The notes under the pieces: generated by a model
Databases searched by the model: none
What the model was told of the DNA's origin: nothing
The model's input: only the letters and a program-made list of their open reading frames with translations
Program-made: the position numbers and the translations under genes
Assembly: GCF_001456355.1 (NCBI RefSeq)
Contig: NZ_CP010271.1
Coordinates: 1,116,001-1,180,000, forward strand
Direction of reading: 5' to 3'
Length of the DNA: 64,000 bases
Origin: Mycobacteroides saopaulense
GTDB lineage: Bacteria; Actinomycetota; Actinomycetes; Mycobacteriales; Mycobacteriaceae
Part shown: positions 18,613-26,690 of the stretch, one piece after another
Position numbering within the stretch: position 1 is the stretch's first letter
How the letters are laid out: each line of letters begins with the position of its first letter

Positions 18613-19005
18613 TCAGCTGGTGGGTGGCGGGTAGACGCCAAGGCCGTTGCTGTCGATGGTGTCGCCTTTGAGCTGCTCGAATGATTCGGCATTCCGATGC
18701 TCCATAGAGTCATACTCGTTTTGAGCGACCTTGGCCCACTCTGCCCAAGTCTTCACAGTTTTGATGTGTGCATCAATGACCGAGACGACCGACTCGGAGG
18801 GACCGGTTACTAACTCAGCTAAAGCATCGTTCCACGACGTGCCCTCTGCACAGCCACCCATACCTACGTCTGCGTTGAACGCCGCTGCAGTCAGGCGAAG
18901 ACTCTCCAGTTTGTCTACCGTTGCGCTGAACTCCTGTGACACCTTCGTAGCGGCCCCTGGCGCCAGGTGCAGCTCGTTCATGTCGAGTCCCGATTCGCCG
19001 GGCAT
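18613..19005 (-). CDS. Small helical WXG100/EspC-like protein
   Basis: A 130-residue, mostly helical protein without a signal peptide: MNELHLAPGAATKVSQEFSA, then DKLESLRLTAAAFNADVG. A tail YDSME fits the YxxxD/E export signal of type VII substrates. Size and pattern resemble EspC/DUF2580-type secretion targets. An alternative start at the internal ATG (MNELHL) would remove eight residues. It is first in the minus-strand set with the lipoprotein and the Gly-rich protein, and is divergent from the plus-strand island across about 440 bases. Confidence 0.65.
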   Translation of the reverse strand: MPGESGLDMNELHLAPGAATKVSQEFSATVDKLESLRLTAAAFNADVGMGGCAEGTSWNDALAELVTGPSESVVSVIDAHIKTVKTWAEWAKVAQNEYDSMEHRNAESFEQLKGDTIDSNGLGVYPPPTS

Positions 19006-19446
19006 GGACGCTCCCCTCGCTGGTCAAGCGGACATATTTGTCCTACACATACCTCTGACGTCAGCTGGCCCGATTTGGTTCCATGTTTTTCGGATGAGGA
19101 GGAACTCGGGTCGTCAGGTGCGCACTGTGCAGGGCGCCGGTCCTAGCTCGAAGATAATCGGCGCCGCCTCTGCTGGGTAACAGCCGATGATCGACGTGTT
19201 GTCGGTTGATGAAGCAGACCGCGGACGCTTACGTGAAGATCCTCCGGGTTGTGAGAGGAAAAAGCGGCCTGAGCAGGCTCTCCTGCTCAATATTTAGTTG
19301 AATTCGGTACGACTGTTGAGCGGACCGCCGAGGTGTTGGAACCGATACGCCTGCAACCTAGTCGGATCAGTTAGGCGAAGCATGGCTTCTGGTGACGTTG
19401 GAAATTGCGAGCAGTGGGCTCGTGTAAAACACGATGGGAATCTGAG
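19006..19446. other. Divergent intergenic region of the type VII-like island
   Basis: About 440 bases without a convincing gene, AT-richer than the surroundings. It separates the minus-strand set (16696-19005) from the plus-strand set (19447-21660) and should hold promoters for both. The palindrome TGACGTCA occurs near 19055. No clear -35/-10 pair, repeat or RNA was recognised. Confidence 0.5.
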
Positions 19447-20106
19447 ATGGGCAGTCGAGAAGACGGCGAGCTTGTGGTCGGGGTGGCCGCGAACGGCACT
19501 ATCTCGGCGGAGCTGACCGGAGACAGAGAGCTTGTTCGCGTTCAAGTCCAGCAGGGTTGGGAGGGGGCGATACCAGCGAGCGGACTGGGTTCAGCGGTCC
19601 TGACCGCTTACAGCGACGGTCTGTCGAAGTTGCCAGAACTCTCGATTGGGGATCTATTGGCCAACCCCAGGGGCTTCGACCACGGCATGGATTCAAGGTC
19701 GAGCGAGTTCGGTGGACCTCCTCGCAGCGTGGAGAGCTTTTCGGAGGATCTCCAGAACACAATCGATCAAGCGGCGGCGGCGCTGAACGACTTACGACTG
19801 GCGACCAGGGCTGCGAACGCTCCTGACCAATCCGTCGTTCGTACGGTGGCATTCCGCTTAAGGCAGAAGTGGGTCGTTGGTTGCAAGGTGAATCCCGATT
19901 GGGCGGCTGGAAAATCGGGGATAGAAATCACCCAAGAGGTCATGCGTGCCCTCGAGTTAGCGCGGAGTGGATCCAACGACATAGATCCGAGTACTGCAGC
20001 CCAAGAGCGAGTACAGCAGGCAGTCCAATCGTTGATGGGCTTCGGATACGAAGCAATCGCGAGCCTGTCTAATCCCAGGCCCACAAACACAAATGAGGGA
20101 GGCTAG
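19447..20106 (+). CDS. YbaB/EbfC-like protein of a type VII-type locus
   Basis: A 219-residue protein. Its first 90 residues (GELVVGVAANGTISAELTGD ... ELVRVQVQ ... LGSAVLTAYSDGLSKL) follow the YbaB/EbfC fold, as in EspL and related proteins encoded with WXG100 substrates. The second half is helical and of unknown type. The ATG at 19447 is chosen; a GTG at 19405 is in frame but adds an unlikely segment. Codon use is less GC-biased than in neighbouring housekeeping genes. It is five bases from the EspC-like gene, so the plus-strand genes form one operon. Confidence 0.65.
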   Translation: MGSREDGELVVGVAANGTISAELTGDRELVRVQVQQGWEGAIPASGLGSAVLTAYSDGLSKLPELSIGDLLANPRGFDHGMDSRSSEFGGPPRSVESFSEDLQNTIDQAAAALNDLRLATRAANAPDQSVVRTVAFRLRQKWVVGCKVNPDWAAGKSGIEITQEVMRALELARSGSNDIDPSTAAQERVQQAVQSLMGFGYEAIASLSNPRPTNTNEGG

Positions 20107-20111
20107 CAAAT

Positions 20112-20444
20112 ATGGCACCGTCACCAGAGCGAATTAAGGTAGACGTGGACTGGCTGAGGAACCAATCGAAGAATTGGACATCATTAGGTGATGGCCTAGG
20201 TTCCGTGGGACAGGGTTCTGCATCTGTCAGGGTGGACAAAGCCGGTATAGGTGTTTTCGGTCAGGAAGTCACGAACGTGGCGGGATTCCTAAGTGCGTAC
20301 AGCGAGTTCGAGACGACCTTCGAAGATCGCACGTCTGAAGGTGCGAAGGCCTGTCATGGAATTGCGTCTGCTGTAGTGGCGATAGCGGACGGCTATCAAG
20401 CGCAGGAAGCGACGACCACTAGCAACATTAGAAATACAGGATAA
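20112..20444 (+). CDS. EspC/WXG100-like secretion target
   Basis: A 110-residue helical protein: IKVDVDWLRNQSKNWTSLGD, then VTNVAGFLSAYSEFETTFED. The short length, two-helix pattern and YSEFE (fits YxxxE) are those of DUF2580/EspC type VII secretion targets. GAGGGAGG lies eight bases before the ATG and is a strong ribosome-binding site. It lies in an operon with a YbaB-like protein and a larger WXG100-like membrane-hairpin protein, with which it would probably pair for export. Confidence 0.7.
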   Translation: MAPSPERIKVDVDWLRNQSKNWTSLGDGLGSVGQGSASVRVDKAGIGVFGQEVTNVAGFLSAYSEFETTFEDRTSEGAKACHGIASAVVAIADGYQAQEATTTSNIRNTG

Positions 20445-20460
20445 GGGGGCGGAGTGAAAA

Positions 20461-21219
20461 ATGTCTGGGCCATATGAACTAGTAGAGAAATTACAGGAAA
20501 TCGAACCATGGCCGGGGAAAATTCGCAACGGCGCCAACGATGTTGCGAACTCTTGGCTGGCTAAACATCTGCACCTAGACGGAGCCATCCGAGAGGGTGG
20601 AAACGGGGTGGCAGATAAAACACAGGAGTTGGTAGATAAAACCAAACCCGTGGTCCAGGATGCTAAAGATATCCAGAAGCTACAGAATGTTCCAGCAGGA
20701 TGGGATGCAATCATTCGGAAGTTGTCTGGGGAAATCGTTGCGGAGTTCGGCAAACCAGAGATGGGTTTGCGTGGGCACTGGGAAGGCAGCGGCGCCGAGG
20801 CATACACAGCGATGTCAGAGCAACAGCAGCATGCGATGGAGAAACTGTTAGCAATGGCCAAGAAGGCCAAGCAGACAATCGATGATATGAATGATTCGGC
20901 CGAAACGTTCTTCTATGGTGTTATGGGCTTTGTCGTGGGCGCGTTGGTCGCTCTTGCGGCAGCGCTAATATCATTGGCCGGCGTGGTCACTGCCGTGCCA
21001 GGCTGGGCAGTATGCCTGACGGCAATCATTGCGGCAATCGGTGGACTGGCAAGCCTTATTACTACATTTGGAATGCGTTGCAATGATTTGGCAAAGGGCA
21101 TTCGGTCTCTGAAAGATGAATCGAATGATCAACAGTTCTTCCCGGGGCCTCCGGCTGGCCGTTGGCCCGCAGTCAACAATGGTGCATACAGCTTGGATCA
21201 GGGCTGGGAGGCCAAGTAA
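20461..21219 (+). CDS. WXG100-like protein with C-terminal hydrophobic hairpin
   Basis: A 252-residue protein. Residues 1-80 are amphipathic helix (DKTQELVDKTKPVVQDAKDI); residues about 85-150 form a WXG100-type domain with GHWEGSGAEAYTAMSEQQ; residues about 155-205 form two long hydrophobic helices with a GFVVG (GxxxG) step; a polar tail ends the protein. The gene uses TTA and AAA codons and is clearly AT-richer than average, a sign of transfer. The layout resembles type VII effectors that insert into membranes. With the four-helix protein behind it, a toxin/immunity pair is a reasonable but untested idea. Confidence 0.65.
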   Translation: MSGPYELVEKLQEIEPWPGKIRNGANDVANSWLAKHLHLDGAIREGGNGVADKTQELVDKTKPVVQDAKDIQKLQNVPAGWDAIIRKLSGEIVAEFGKPEMGLRGHWEGSGAEAYTAMSEQQQHAMEKLLAMAKKAKQTIDDMNDSAETFFYGVMGFVVGALVALAAALISLAGVVTAVPGWAVCLTAIIAAIGGLASLITTFGMRCNDLAKGIRSLKDESNDQQFFPGPPAGRWPAVNNGAYSLDQGWEAK

Positions 21220-21261
21220 AATGGACATCTTCGGCATTCAGCGAAACGTGGCTTCAAATTG

Positions 21262-21660
21262 ATGCTCACAAGATCGCGAAGGAATACCGTGGCCTGGACG
21301 CTCTTTGTAGCGTATACGGTGGTCTGTTTAGTATCCGTATATCTGGCCGGATTGTCTGCAAAATCTGTAGTTGTCGCAGCTGTTGAAATTGGCTATATGC
21401 TGGTTATCACCTTCGGTATTACTGCGCGCCGACTGGCCCCGTTGACCCGTAAGCATGCACGCATCGGTGATGTCTTAGCTGTGGGAGTAGTTGGCATGTT
21501 CATCGTCGCAATGATATTGGTGATCCCAAGTCTGTATACAAGCGATCATGCGATTCTGGGAATAGTAGTTTTGGTGATAATTTCGGTGCTGCTGTTGGCG
21601 CAATTAGCTATCTTCTTCACGAGGTCAACGGCCGAAAGTTTAGGTCGAGATCGGGAATAG
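21262..21660 (+). CDS. Four-helix membrane protein (possible immunity protein)
   Basis: A 132-residue integral membrane protein with four hydrophobic helices at about residues 10-29, 35-54, 69-88 and 95-117, no cysteine-rich or catalytic motif, and a charged tail SLGRDRE. The ATG at 21262 overlaps the stop of a 13-codon frame (21221-21262) as TGATG, suggesting coupled translation. GC content is low. It directly follows the WXG100-like protein with a hydrophobic hairpin. No family is recognised; immunity to a membrane-acting partner is inference from order and topology. Confidence 0.65.
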   Translation: MLTRSRRNTVAWTLFVAYTVVCLVSVYLAGLSAKSVVVAAVEIGYMLVITFGITARRLAPLTRKHARIGDVLAVGVVGMFIVAMILVIPSLYTSDHAILGIVVLVIISVLLLAQLAIFFTRSTAESLGRDRE

Positions 21661-21775
21661 CGATGCTGCCTGCCCCACGCACCCTCGTTCGCCGAGCGCA
21701 TACCGCACGCAGGTGAAACGCCCGAAAGGCCTGTGTGCGGTATCCATTCGGTGAGCAACGCGACCACCTTGACCC

Positions 21776-21800
21776 GTTAACTTATCGCTGATAACTTAAC
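21776..21800. promoter_or_regulatory. Probable TetR operator before mmpL-tetR
   Basis: Arms GTTAACTTATC and GATAACTTAAC match in 10 of 11 positions around a GCT centre. The spacing and AT-rich arms are typical of TetR-family sites, and a TetR gene lies at the end of the operon that starts 30 bases downstream. Autoregulation of mmpL-tetR is the likely arrangement. Confidence 0.75.
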
Positions 21801-21829
21801 GCCGTTATTCTCCGGCGGAAGGCGTGGCG

Positions 21830-24040
21830 ATGTTGGAACGTTTGGCTCGATCGGTGATCGCGGCACCGCGCCTGGTCCTGGGCGCGGCACTGCTCATCGC
21901 CATAGCGGCCGCCATCTTCGGCGTACCGGTGACCAAGCACCTCGCCGCCGGTGGACAGCAGGACCCCAATTCCGAGTCCGCTTATGTGACACGAGTTCTC
22001 GCCGACAAGTTCGACATCAGCGACCAATCGCTGGTCTTCATGCTCACCAGCGAGCAGGGCGTCAAAAGCTCACAGATGCGCGCCGTCGCAAGCGATCTGG
22101 AACGCCAGCTCAAAGACTCCGGCGTGGTGCTCAATCTGACCTCGGCATGGACGGCGCCACCGCCGGTGGCCGAAGAGCTCTTCGGCACCGACGGTAAGTC
22201 GGGGATGATCGTCGCCGGTCTGACCGGAGGCGAGAACGACGCCCAGAAGCACGCGGCCACGCTCATCAAGTCACTCGCCGTAGATCGCGATGGCGTATCG
22301 GTCACGGCGGGTGGTGTCGCCACGCTCTACAACCAGATCGTCACGCAGTCCGAGAAGGATCTATTGGTCATGGAATCGATCGCGATTCCGATCAGCTTCG
22401 TGGTGTTGGTCTGGATCTTCGGCGGTCTCTACGCCGCCCTGCTCCCCCTTGTCGTGGGCGTGTTCTCCATCGTCGGGGCCATGTCGATCCTGCGCGGTCT
22501 GACCTACGTCACCGACGTTTCGGTGTTCGCCCTGAATCTGGCTGTGGCAATGGGATTGGCGCTCGCCATCGACTATTCGCTGCTGATCATCAGCCGCTAT
22601 CGCGAGGAGGTGAGTGCAGGCAAGCCGCGCGACGAAGCGCTGGTGCTGACCATGACCACCGCGGGCCGCACCGTGCTCTTCTCGGCGCTGACGGTTGCCC
22701 TCGCGCTGGTGGCGCTGATCTTGTTCCCGATGTACTTCCTCAAGTCGTTCGGGTATGCCGGTGTGGCCGTGGTGTTCGTCGGCGCGATCGCGGCGCTCGT
22801 GATCGTGCCGGCTGTGGTGACCCTGCTGGGCGATCGGATCGATGCCCTCGACGTGCGCCGCCTCATCCGCAAGATTCTGGGCAGGCCCGAGCCGGTGGCG
22901 AAGGCCGTCACCGACACCTTCTGGTATCGCAACACCAAACGGGTTATGGCGCGGGCGGTTCCGATTGCCATTGTCATCGTCACGGCACTGGTAGTTCTCG
23001 GGCTGCCGTTCCTCGACGGCAAGTTCGGGTTCCCGGATGATCGGGTGCTCCCCGCATCGGCCTCGGTGCACCAGGTGGGCAACGAGATGCGCCGCAACTT
23101 CAACAACAACAGCTCCACCAACTTGTCGGTCATCGCCGAGGGCGTCGGCACGCTGCCGCCGCAGGAGATCGACCGGTACGCCATGGACCTCTCGAAGATC
23201 GAAGACGTCAAGGAGGTGGCCGCGCCGACCGGCGCCTTCATTCGTGGCATGAAGGTCGGCCCGCCGTCGAGTGCAACCGGAATCAAGGATGGGACAGCGC
23301 TTTTCACGGTCCAGACGGGCGCCAAGCCATATACCGATGCCGCCGACCTTCAGCTCGACGCCATCCACGCACTGCCCGGTCCTGGCGACGTCACCGTCAA
23401 GATCGGCGGCGGCGCGCAGCTGGACCGTGACGCCGTCGACGGCATCGTGCACAAGCTGCCGTTGGTGCTGGCGATCATCGCGGTTGTCACCTTTGCGCTG
23501 CTGTTCCTGCTGACAGGTTCGGTGGTGCTGCCGCTCAAGGCGCTTGTTCTGAACGTACTGTCGCTCACGGCGACCTTCGGGGCGCTGATCTGGATCTTCC
23601 AGGAAGGCCACCTGGGTGGGTTTGGAACCGAAGTGACCGGCACCATTGTCGCCACCATGCCGATGCTGTTGTTCTGTATCGCGTTTGGGCTGTCGATGGA
23701 CTACGAGGTGTTTCTCATCTCGCGCATCCGCGAGTACTGGATGGCGTCTGGGCGTACGCGTGCCGACAACGACGAGGCCGTAGCGCTCGGGGTGGCCCGT
23801 ACGGGGCGGGTGGTCACTGCGGCCGCGTTGATCATGGCGATCGCCTTCGCGGCACTGATGGCGGCGCAGGTGTCCTTCATGCGCATGTTCGGTACCGGAC
23901 TGACGATCGCGATCCTGGTCGACGCCACCATCATTCGCATGCTGCTGGTGCCGTCGTTCATGCGAATGCTGGGGCGCTTCAACTGGTGGGCGCCCAAACC
24001 GCTGGTCAAGCTGCATGAGCGAATCGGATTCAGTGACTAA
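21830..24040 (+). CDS. MmpL-family RND transporter
   Basis: A 736-residue membrane transporter with two MMPL halves. Each half has a helix, a large periplasmic loop and five more helices. The proton-relay segments are GLALAIDYSLLIISRYREE in the first half and FGLSMDYEVFLISRIREYW in the second. MmpL proteins export lipids, siderophores or drugs. The ATG at 21830 is preferred because GGCGGAAGG lies seven bases before it; the GTG at 21824 is too close. It is co-transcribed with tetR, which overlaps it by 26 bases. No MmpS partner is present. Substrate unknown; drug-inducible export is possible. Confidence 0.92.
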   Translation: MLERLARSVIAAPRLVLGAALLIAIAAAIFGVPVTKHLAAGGQQDPNSESAYVTRVLADKFDISDQSLVFMLTSEQGVKSSQMRAVASDLERQLKDSGVVLNLTSAWTAPPPVAEELFGTDGKSGMIVAGLTGGENDAQKHAATLIKSLAVDRDGVSVTAGGVATLYNQIVTQSEKDLLVMESIAIPISFVVLVWIFGGLYAALLPLVVGVFSIVGAMSILRGLTYVTDVSVFALNLAVAMGLALAIDYSLLIISRYREEVSAGKPRDEALVLTMTTAGRTVLFSALTVALALVALILFPMYFLKSFGYAGVAVVFVGAIAALVIVPAVVTLLGDRIDALDVRRLIRKILGRPEPVAKAVTDTFWYRNTKRVMARAVPIAIVIVTALVVLGLPFLDGKFGFPDDRVLPASASVHQVGNEMRRNFNNNSSTNLSVIAEGVGTLPPQEIDRYAMDLSKIEDVKEVAAPTGAFIRGMKVGPPSSATGIKDGTALFTVQTGAKPYTDAADLQLDAIHALPGPGDVTVKIGGGAQLDRDAVDGIVHKLPLVLAIIAVVTFALLFLLTGSVVLPLKALVLNVLSLTATFGALIWIFQEGHLGGFGTEVTGTIVATMPMLLFCIAFGLSMDYEVFLISRIREYWMASGRTRADNDEAVALGVARTGRVVTAAALIMAIAFAALMAAQVSFMRMFGTGLTIAILVDATIIRMLLVPSFMRMLGRFNWWAPKPLVKLHERIGFSD

Positions 24041-24674
24041 GCGTCAGCGTTCATCTCGCGGGGAAGGGGATCAGCTCCGCGAGGAGATCATCGGGGCCGC
24101 AATTGCTTTGGTGCTGGAATCCAAGGAGTTGCGTGCGCCGTCGATTCGTGAGGTGGCCCGCGAGATTGGTGTGACACCGCCGTCGATCTACCTGCATTTC
24201 GCGGACAAAGACGAGCTCATGGACGCGGTGTGCGCGCAGTACTACCAACAGCTCGACGACGAGATGGTGGCCGCCGCCGTGGATCAGCCGACCGCACTGG
24301 AGCGCTTACACGCGCAGGGTATGGCCTACGTCCGTTTCGCCATCGCGACACCGCTGATGTATCGGCTGGCCACGTCCGCACCGCCGCGCAACGACAGTGA
24401 GCTGGACGAGACATTGGTCAGCGCGGCGTTCGCGCATCTACACAAGGGTGTTCTGGAACTCGTCGCCGAGGGTTTCTATCCGGACGGCGATACGGTAGCG
24501 ATGGGTTTGCAGCTCTGGACCACGGCGCACGGAGTGGCCTCGATGTTGGTCACCAAACCGCACCTGCCATGGGGAGACGCGGAACTGTTCGCCGACAACG
24601 CCTTACGTGTGGCCTGCCTGGGGCAGGCGGTCAGCGACATCGACCTGAGCGGTTTACTGCCCCGTCAGAAATAG
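24015..24674 (+). CDS. TetR-family transcriptional regulator
   Basis: A 219-residue regulator with an N-terminal helix-turn-helix (APSIREVAREIGVTPPSIYL then HFADKDELMDAV, residues about 42-72) and a C-terminal ligand domain of the TetR_C_33-like type. It starts inside the 3' end of mmpL (26-base overlap) and probably represses its own operon through the palindrome at 21776. Its 3' end overlaps the convergent gene at 24665 by ten bases. Confidence 0.93.
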   Translation: MSESDSVTKRQRSSRGEGDQLREEIIGAAIALVLESKELRAPSIREVAREIGVTPPSIYLHFADKDELMDAVCAQYYQQLDDEMVAAAVDQPTALERLHAQGMAYVRFAIATPLMYRLATSAPPRNDSELDETLVSAAFAHLHKGVLELVAEGFYPDGDTVAMGLQLWTTAHGVASMLVTKPHLPWGDAELFADNALRVACLGQAVSDIDLSGLLPRQK

Positions 24675-25477
24675 AGCCGCGCCGACGCCAGCGTGCCCGG
24701 CGCCGCCGAGTTGTCGGAGAACTCGAAGAGCCCTACGCCGCGACGATCGCCCAAATGCACCGTGGCCGATACCGAAGAGCCCGCGGCCAGCAGCTTGTCA
24801 ACGGTCAAAGAGCCTGCCTCCGAGGCGAACTCGGCCAGCGAAGCATCGGATACCCCATCCAGGGAGAGGGAGGCCTCGGGGGAGAGCAGCGTGGTCACTG
24901 TGGGAACATCGCGGCCGCGCAGGGCCGCAGCCAGTTCCTGCACGCGCTGCTTGCCCGCCTCGCGCACACCCTTGAGCCCGCGCATGAATCCGAGCACCCC
25001 GTTGAGTCCCTGATTCTTCAGCAGCTGTGGCCCCAGTTTGACGCTCGCGAGCAGTCCGTCACCGCCCGCGCCCAACAGCTGGCCGATCATGGCGCGCAGT
25101 TCCCAGTAGGCGAACAGGCGGTCGATCTTTAGCGATGCGGCCGGACCGTCCTCGACCACGTCATACCGCAGATGCATCGGGATATGCATCGTGACACCGG
25201 TCGACATGGTCGTATGGATGGTCAGATCGCGTAACACCGACATCCCGGCGACCACATCGTTTTCGACTTCGAACACGATGGTGTTCGGTGCGATGAAGGT
25301 GTCGTAGAACTTGCCGATCGCGGATTCGCCGATATGTGGCCGCGACCCCACCGGGTCATTCACCTGGCCATAGGTGGCGAACAGGCCGACCCAGGTGTCC
25401 TTGTCATGAGCACCGACAGCTGCCGGCGACGCCTGAACGGTCGCCAGCAGCTCGTCGGCAAATGGTGCGCTGGACAC
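24665..25477 (-). CDS. SnoaL/ketosteroid isomerase-like domain protein
   Basis: A 270-residue protein. Residues about 15-140 have the NTF2-like fold pattern (AVGAHDKDTWVGLFATYGQV ... IGKFYDTFIAPNTIVFEVEN). The second half is not recognised and contains helical and short beta stretches (VQELAAALRGRDVPTVTTLL). A GTG start gives MSSAPFADELL. It lies four bases after tpx on the same strand, so the two are co-transcribed. Function unknown. Confidence 0.75.
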   Translation of the reverse strand: MSSAPFADELLATVQASPAAVGAHDKDTWVGLFATYGQVNDPVGSRPHIGESAIGKFYDTFIAPNTIVFEVENDVVAGMSVLRDLTIHTTMSTGVTMHIPMHLRYDVVEDGPAASLKIDRLFAYWELRAMIGQLLGAGGDGLLASVKLGPQLLKNQGLNGVLGFMRGLKGVREAGKQRVQELAAALRGRDVPTVTTLLSPEASLSLDGVSDASLAEFASEAGSLTVDKLLAAGSSVSATVHLGDRRGVGLFEFSDNSAAPGTLASARLYF

Positions 25478-25481
25478 AGTC

Positions 25482-25976
25482 TTAGGACAGTGCGCCGAGC
25501 ACCGCGTCGTAATCGGGTTCCTGAGCGATCTCGGGGACCAACTCGGTGTAGGCGACGTTGCCGTCGGCGCCGATGACGACGATCGCGCGTCCCAGCAGTC
25601 CGGTCATCGGGCCGTCGGCGATGGTGACGCCGAAGTCCTCGCCGAAAGAGCTGCGGAACGCGGACGCGGTGCCGACGTTCTCGATGCCCTCGGCGCCGCA
25701 GAAACGCTTCTGGGCAAACGGCAGGTCCTTGGACACGCACAGCACCGGCGCTCCGGCCTCGGCGGCACGCTGATTGAAGGTGCGCACGCTGGCCTGGCAG
25801 ACCGGGGTGTCGATCGAAGGAAAGATGTTGAGGATCACCGGCTTATCCCGGTACTGATCGCTGGTGACGGGGCCGAGATCGGCGCCTACCAGCTCAAATG
25901 CCGGGGCAGGAGAGCCGACAGCGGGAAGCTCGCCGACCGTGTTGATGGGGTTTCCGCGCAACGTGATCTGTGCCAT
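25482..25976 (-). CDS. tpx: Thiol peroxidase Tpx
   Basis: A 164-residue peroxiredoxin that reduces peroxides with thioredoxin. The peroxidatic Cys60 lies in PSIDTPVC, and Cys80 (APVLC) and the resolving Cys93 (QKRFC) are in the positions known for M. tuberculosis Tpx. The ATG at 25976 opens MAQITLRGNPINTVGE; the open frame extends upstream to 26546 only as antisense to the methyltransferase at 26034. It is first in a two-gene unit with the NTF2-like protein. Confidence 0.96.
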   Translation of the reverse strand: MAQITLRGNPINTVGELPAVGSPAPAFELVGADLGPVTSDQYRDKPVILNIFPSIDTPVCQASVRTFNQRAAEAGAPVLCVSKDLPFAQKRFCGAEGIENVGTASAFRSSFGEDFGVTIADGPMTGLLGRAIVVIGADGNVAYTELVPEIAQEPDYDAVLGALS

Positions 25977-26033
25977 GGCCCCAGTGTTCCAGAGTTCGGG
26001 TGCCAGTGGCATCAGCGGGGCTAGGTTGGAGGC

Positions 26034-26678
26034 ATGACGACGCCCGTCAGCTTCGATAACAAATTCTTCTCGGCAATGTGGTCCGCCATCGCGCGACGCG
26101 AGCCTCCGGAGATCAAAGAGCTGCGTGCCGAGAATTTGCGAGGCCTGACGGGGCACGTGCTGGAGGTGGGTGCGGGGATCGGCTCGAACTTCCCGCTGTA
26201 CCCGAACACGGTGACCGCGGTGACGGCACTCGAACCCGAATCCAGGCTGCGCCCGCAAGCCGAGGACGCGGCGGCCGGTGCGGCGATCCCGGTGACGGTG
26301 ACCGCCGGTGTCTTCGAGGATCTTGCGGTCACCGGGGAGGACCGATTCGACGCGGTGGTGTGCTCGCTGGTGTTGTGCTCGGTGAGCGATCCCGACCGTG
26401 CCGCAGCGCAGGCCTTCGAGGTGCTCAAGCCGGGCGGAGAGGTGCGTTTCTTCGAGCATGTAGCCCACGACGGTGCGCTCGGGCTGGTGCAGCGCGCCGT
26501 CGACGCGACGTTCTGGCCGAGACTGTTCGGTAACTGCCACACCCACCGAGACACGCTGGGCGCGATCGAACGCGCCGGGTTCCAGATCGAGGGGCAGCGG
26601 GATGACTGGCTCAAGGTGATGGGTATCCCGATGCCGTCCTCGTCGATCGTGATCGGACGCGCGGTCAAACCCGCCTAG
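26034..26678 (+). CDS. Class I SAM-dependent methyltransferase
   Basis: A 214-residue methyltransferase of the Methyltransf_11 group. SAM-binding motif I is HVLEVGAGIGSNFPLY near residue 41, the acidic residue ending strand 2 is in ALEPES, and motif IV is FDAVVCSLVLCSV. The C-terminal part (GNCHTHRDTLGAIERAGFQI) is like that of phospholipid or quinone methyltransferases. The substrate cannot be assigned. It is divergent from tpx across 57 bases. Confidence 0.88.
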   Translation: MTTPVSFDNKFFSAMWSAIARREPPEIKELRAENLRGLTGHVLEVGAGIGSNFPLYPNTVTAVTALEPESRLRPQAEDAAAGAAIPVTVTAGVFEDLAVTGEDRFDAVVCSLVLCSVSDPDRAAAQAFEVLKPGGEVRFFEHVAHDGALGLVQRAVDATFWPRLFGNCHTHRDTLGAIERAGFQIEGQRDDWLKVMGIPMPSSSIVIGRAVKPA

Positions 26679-26690
26679 AACGTCTGCGGA

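Noticed and set aside
22361..24016. Long minus-strand open frame opposite mmpL
   Set aside because: Composition is an antisense shadow, with no domains; mmpL is fully supported.
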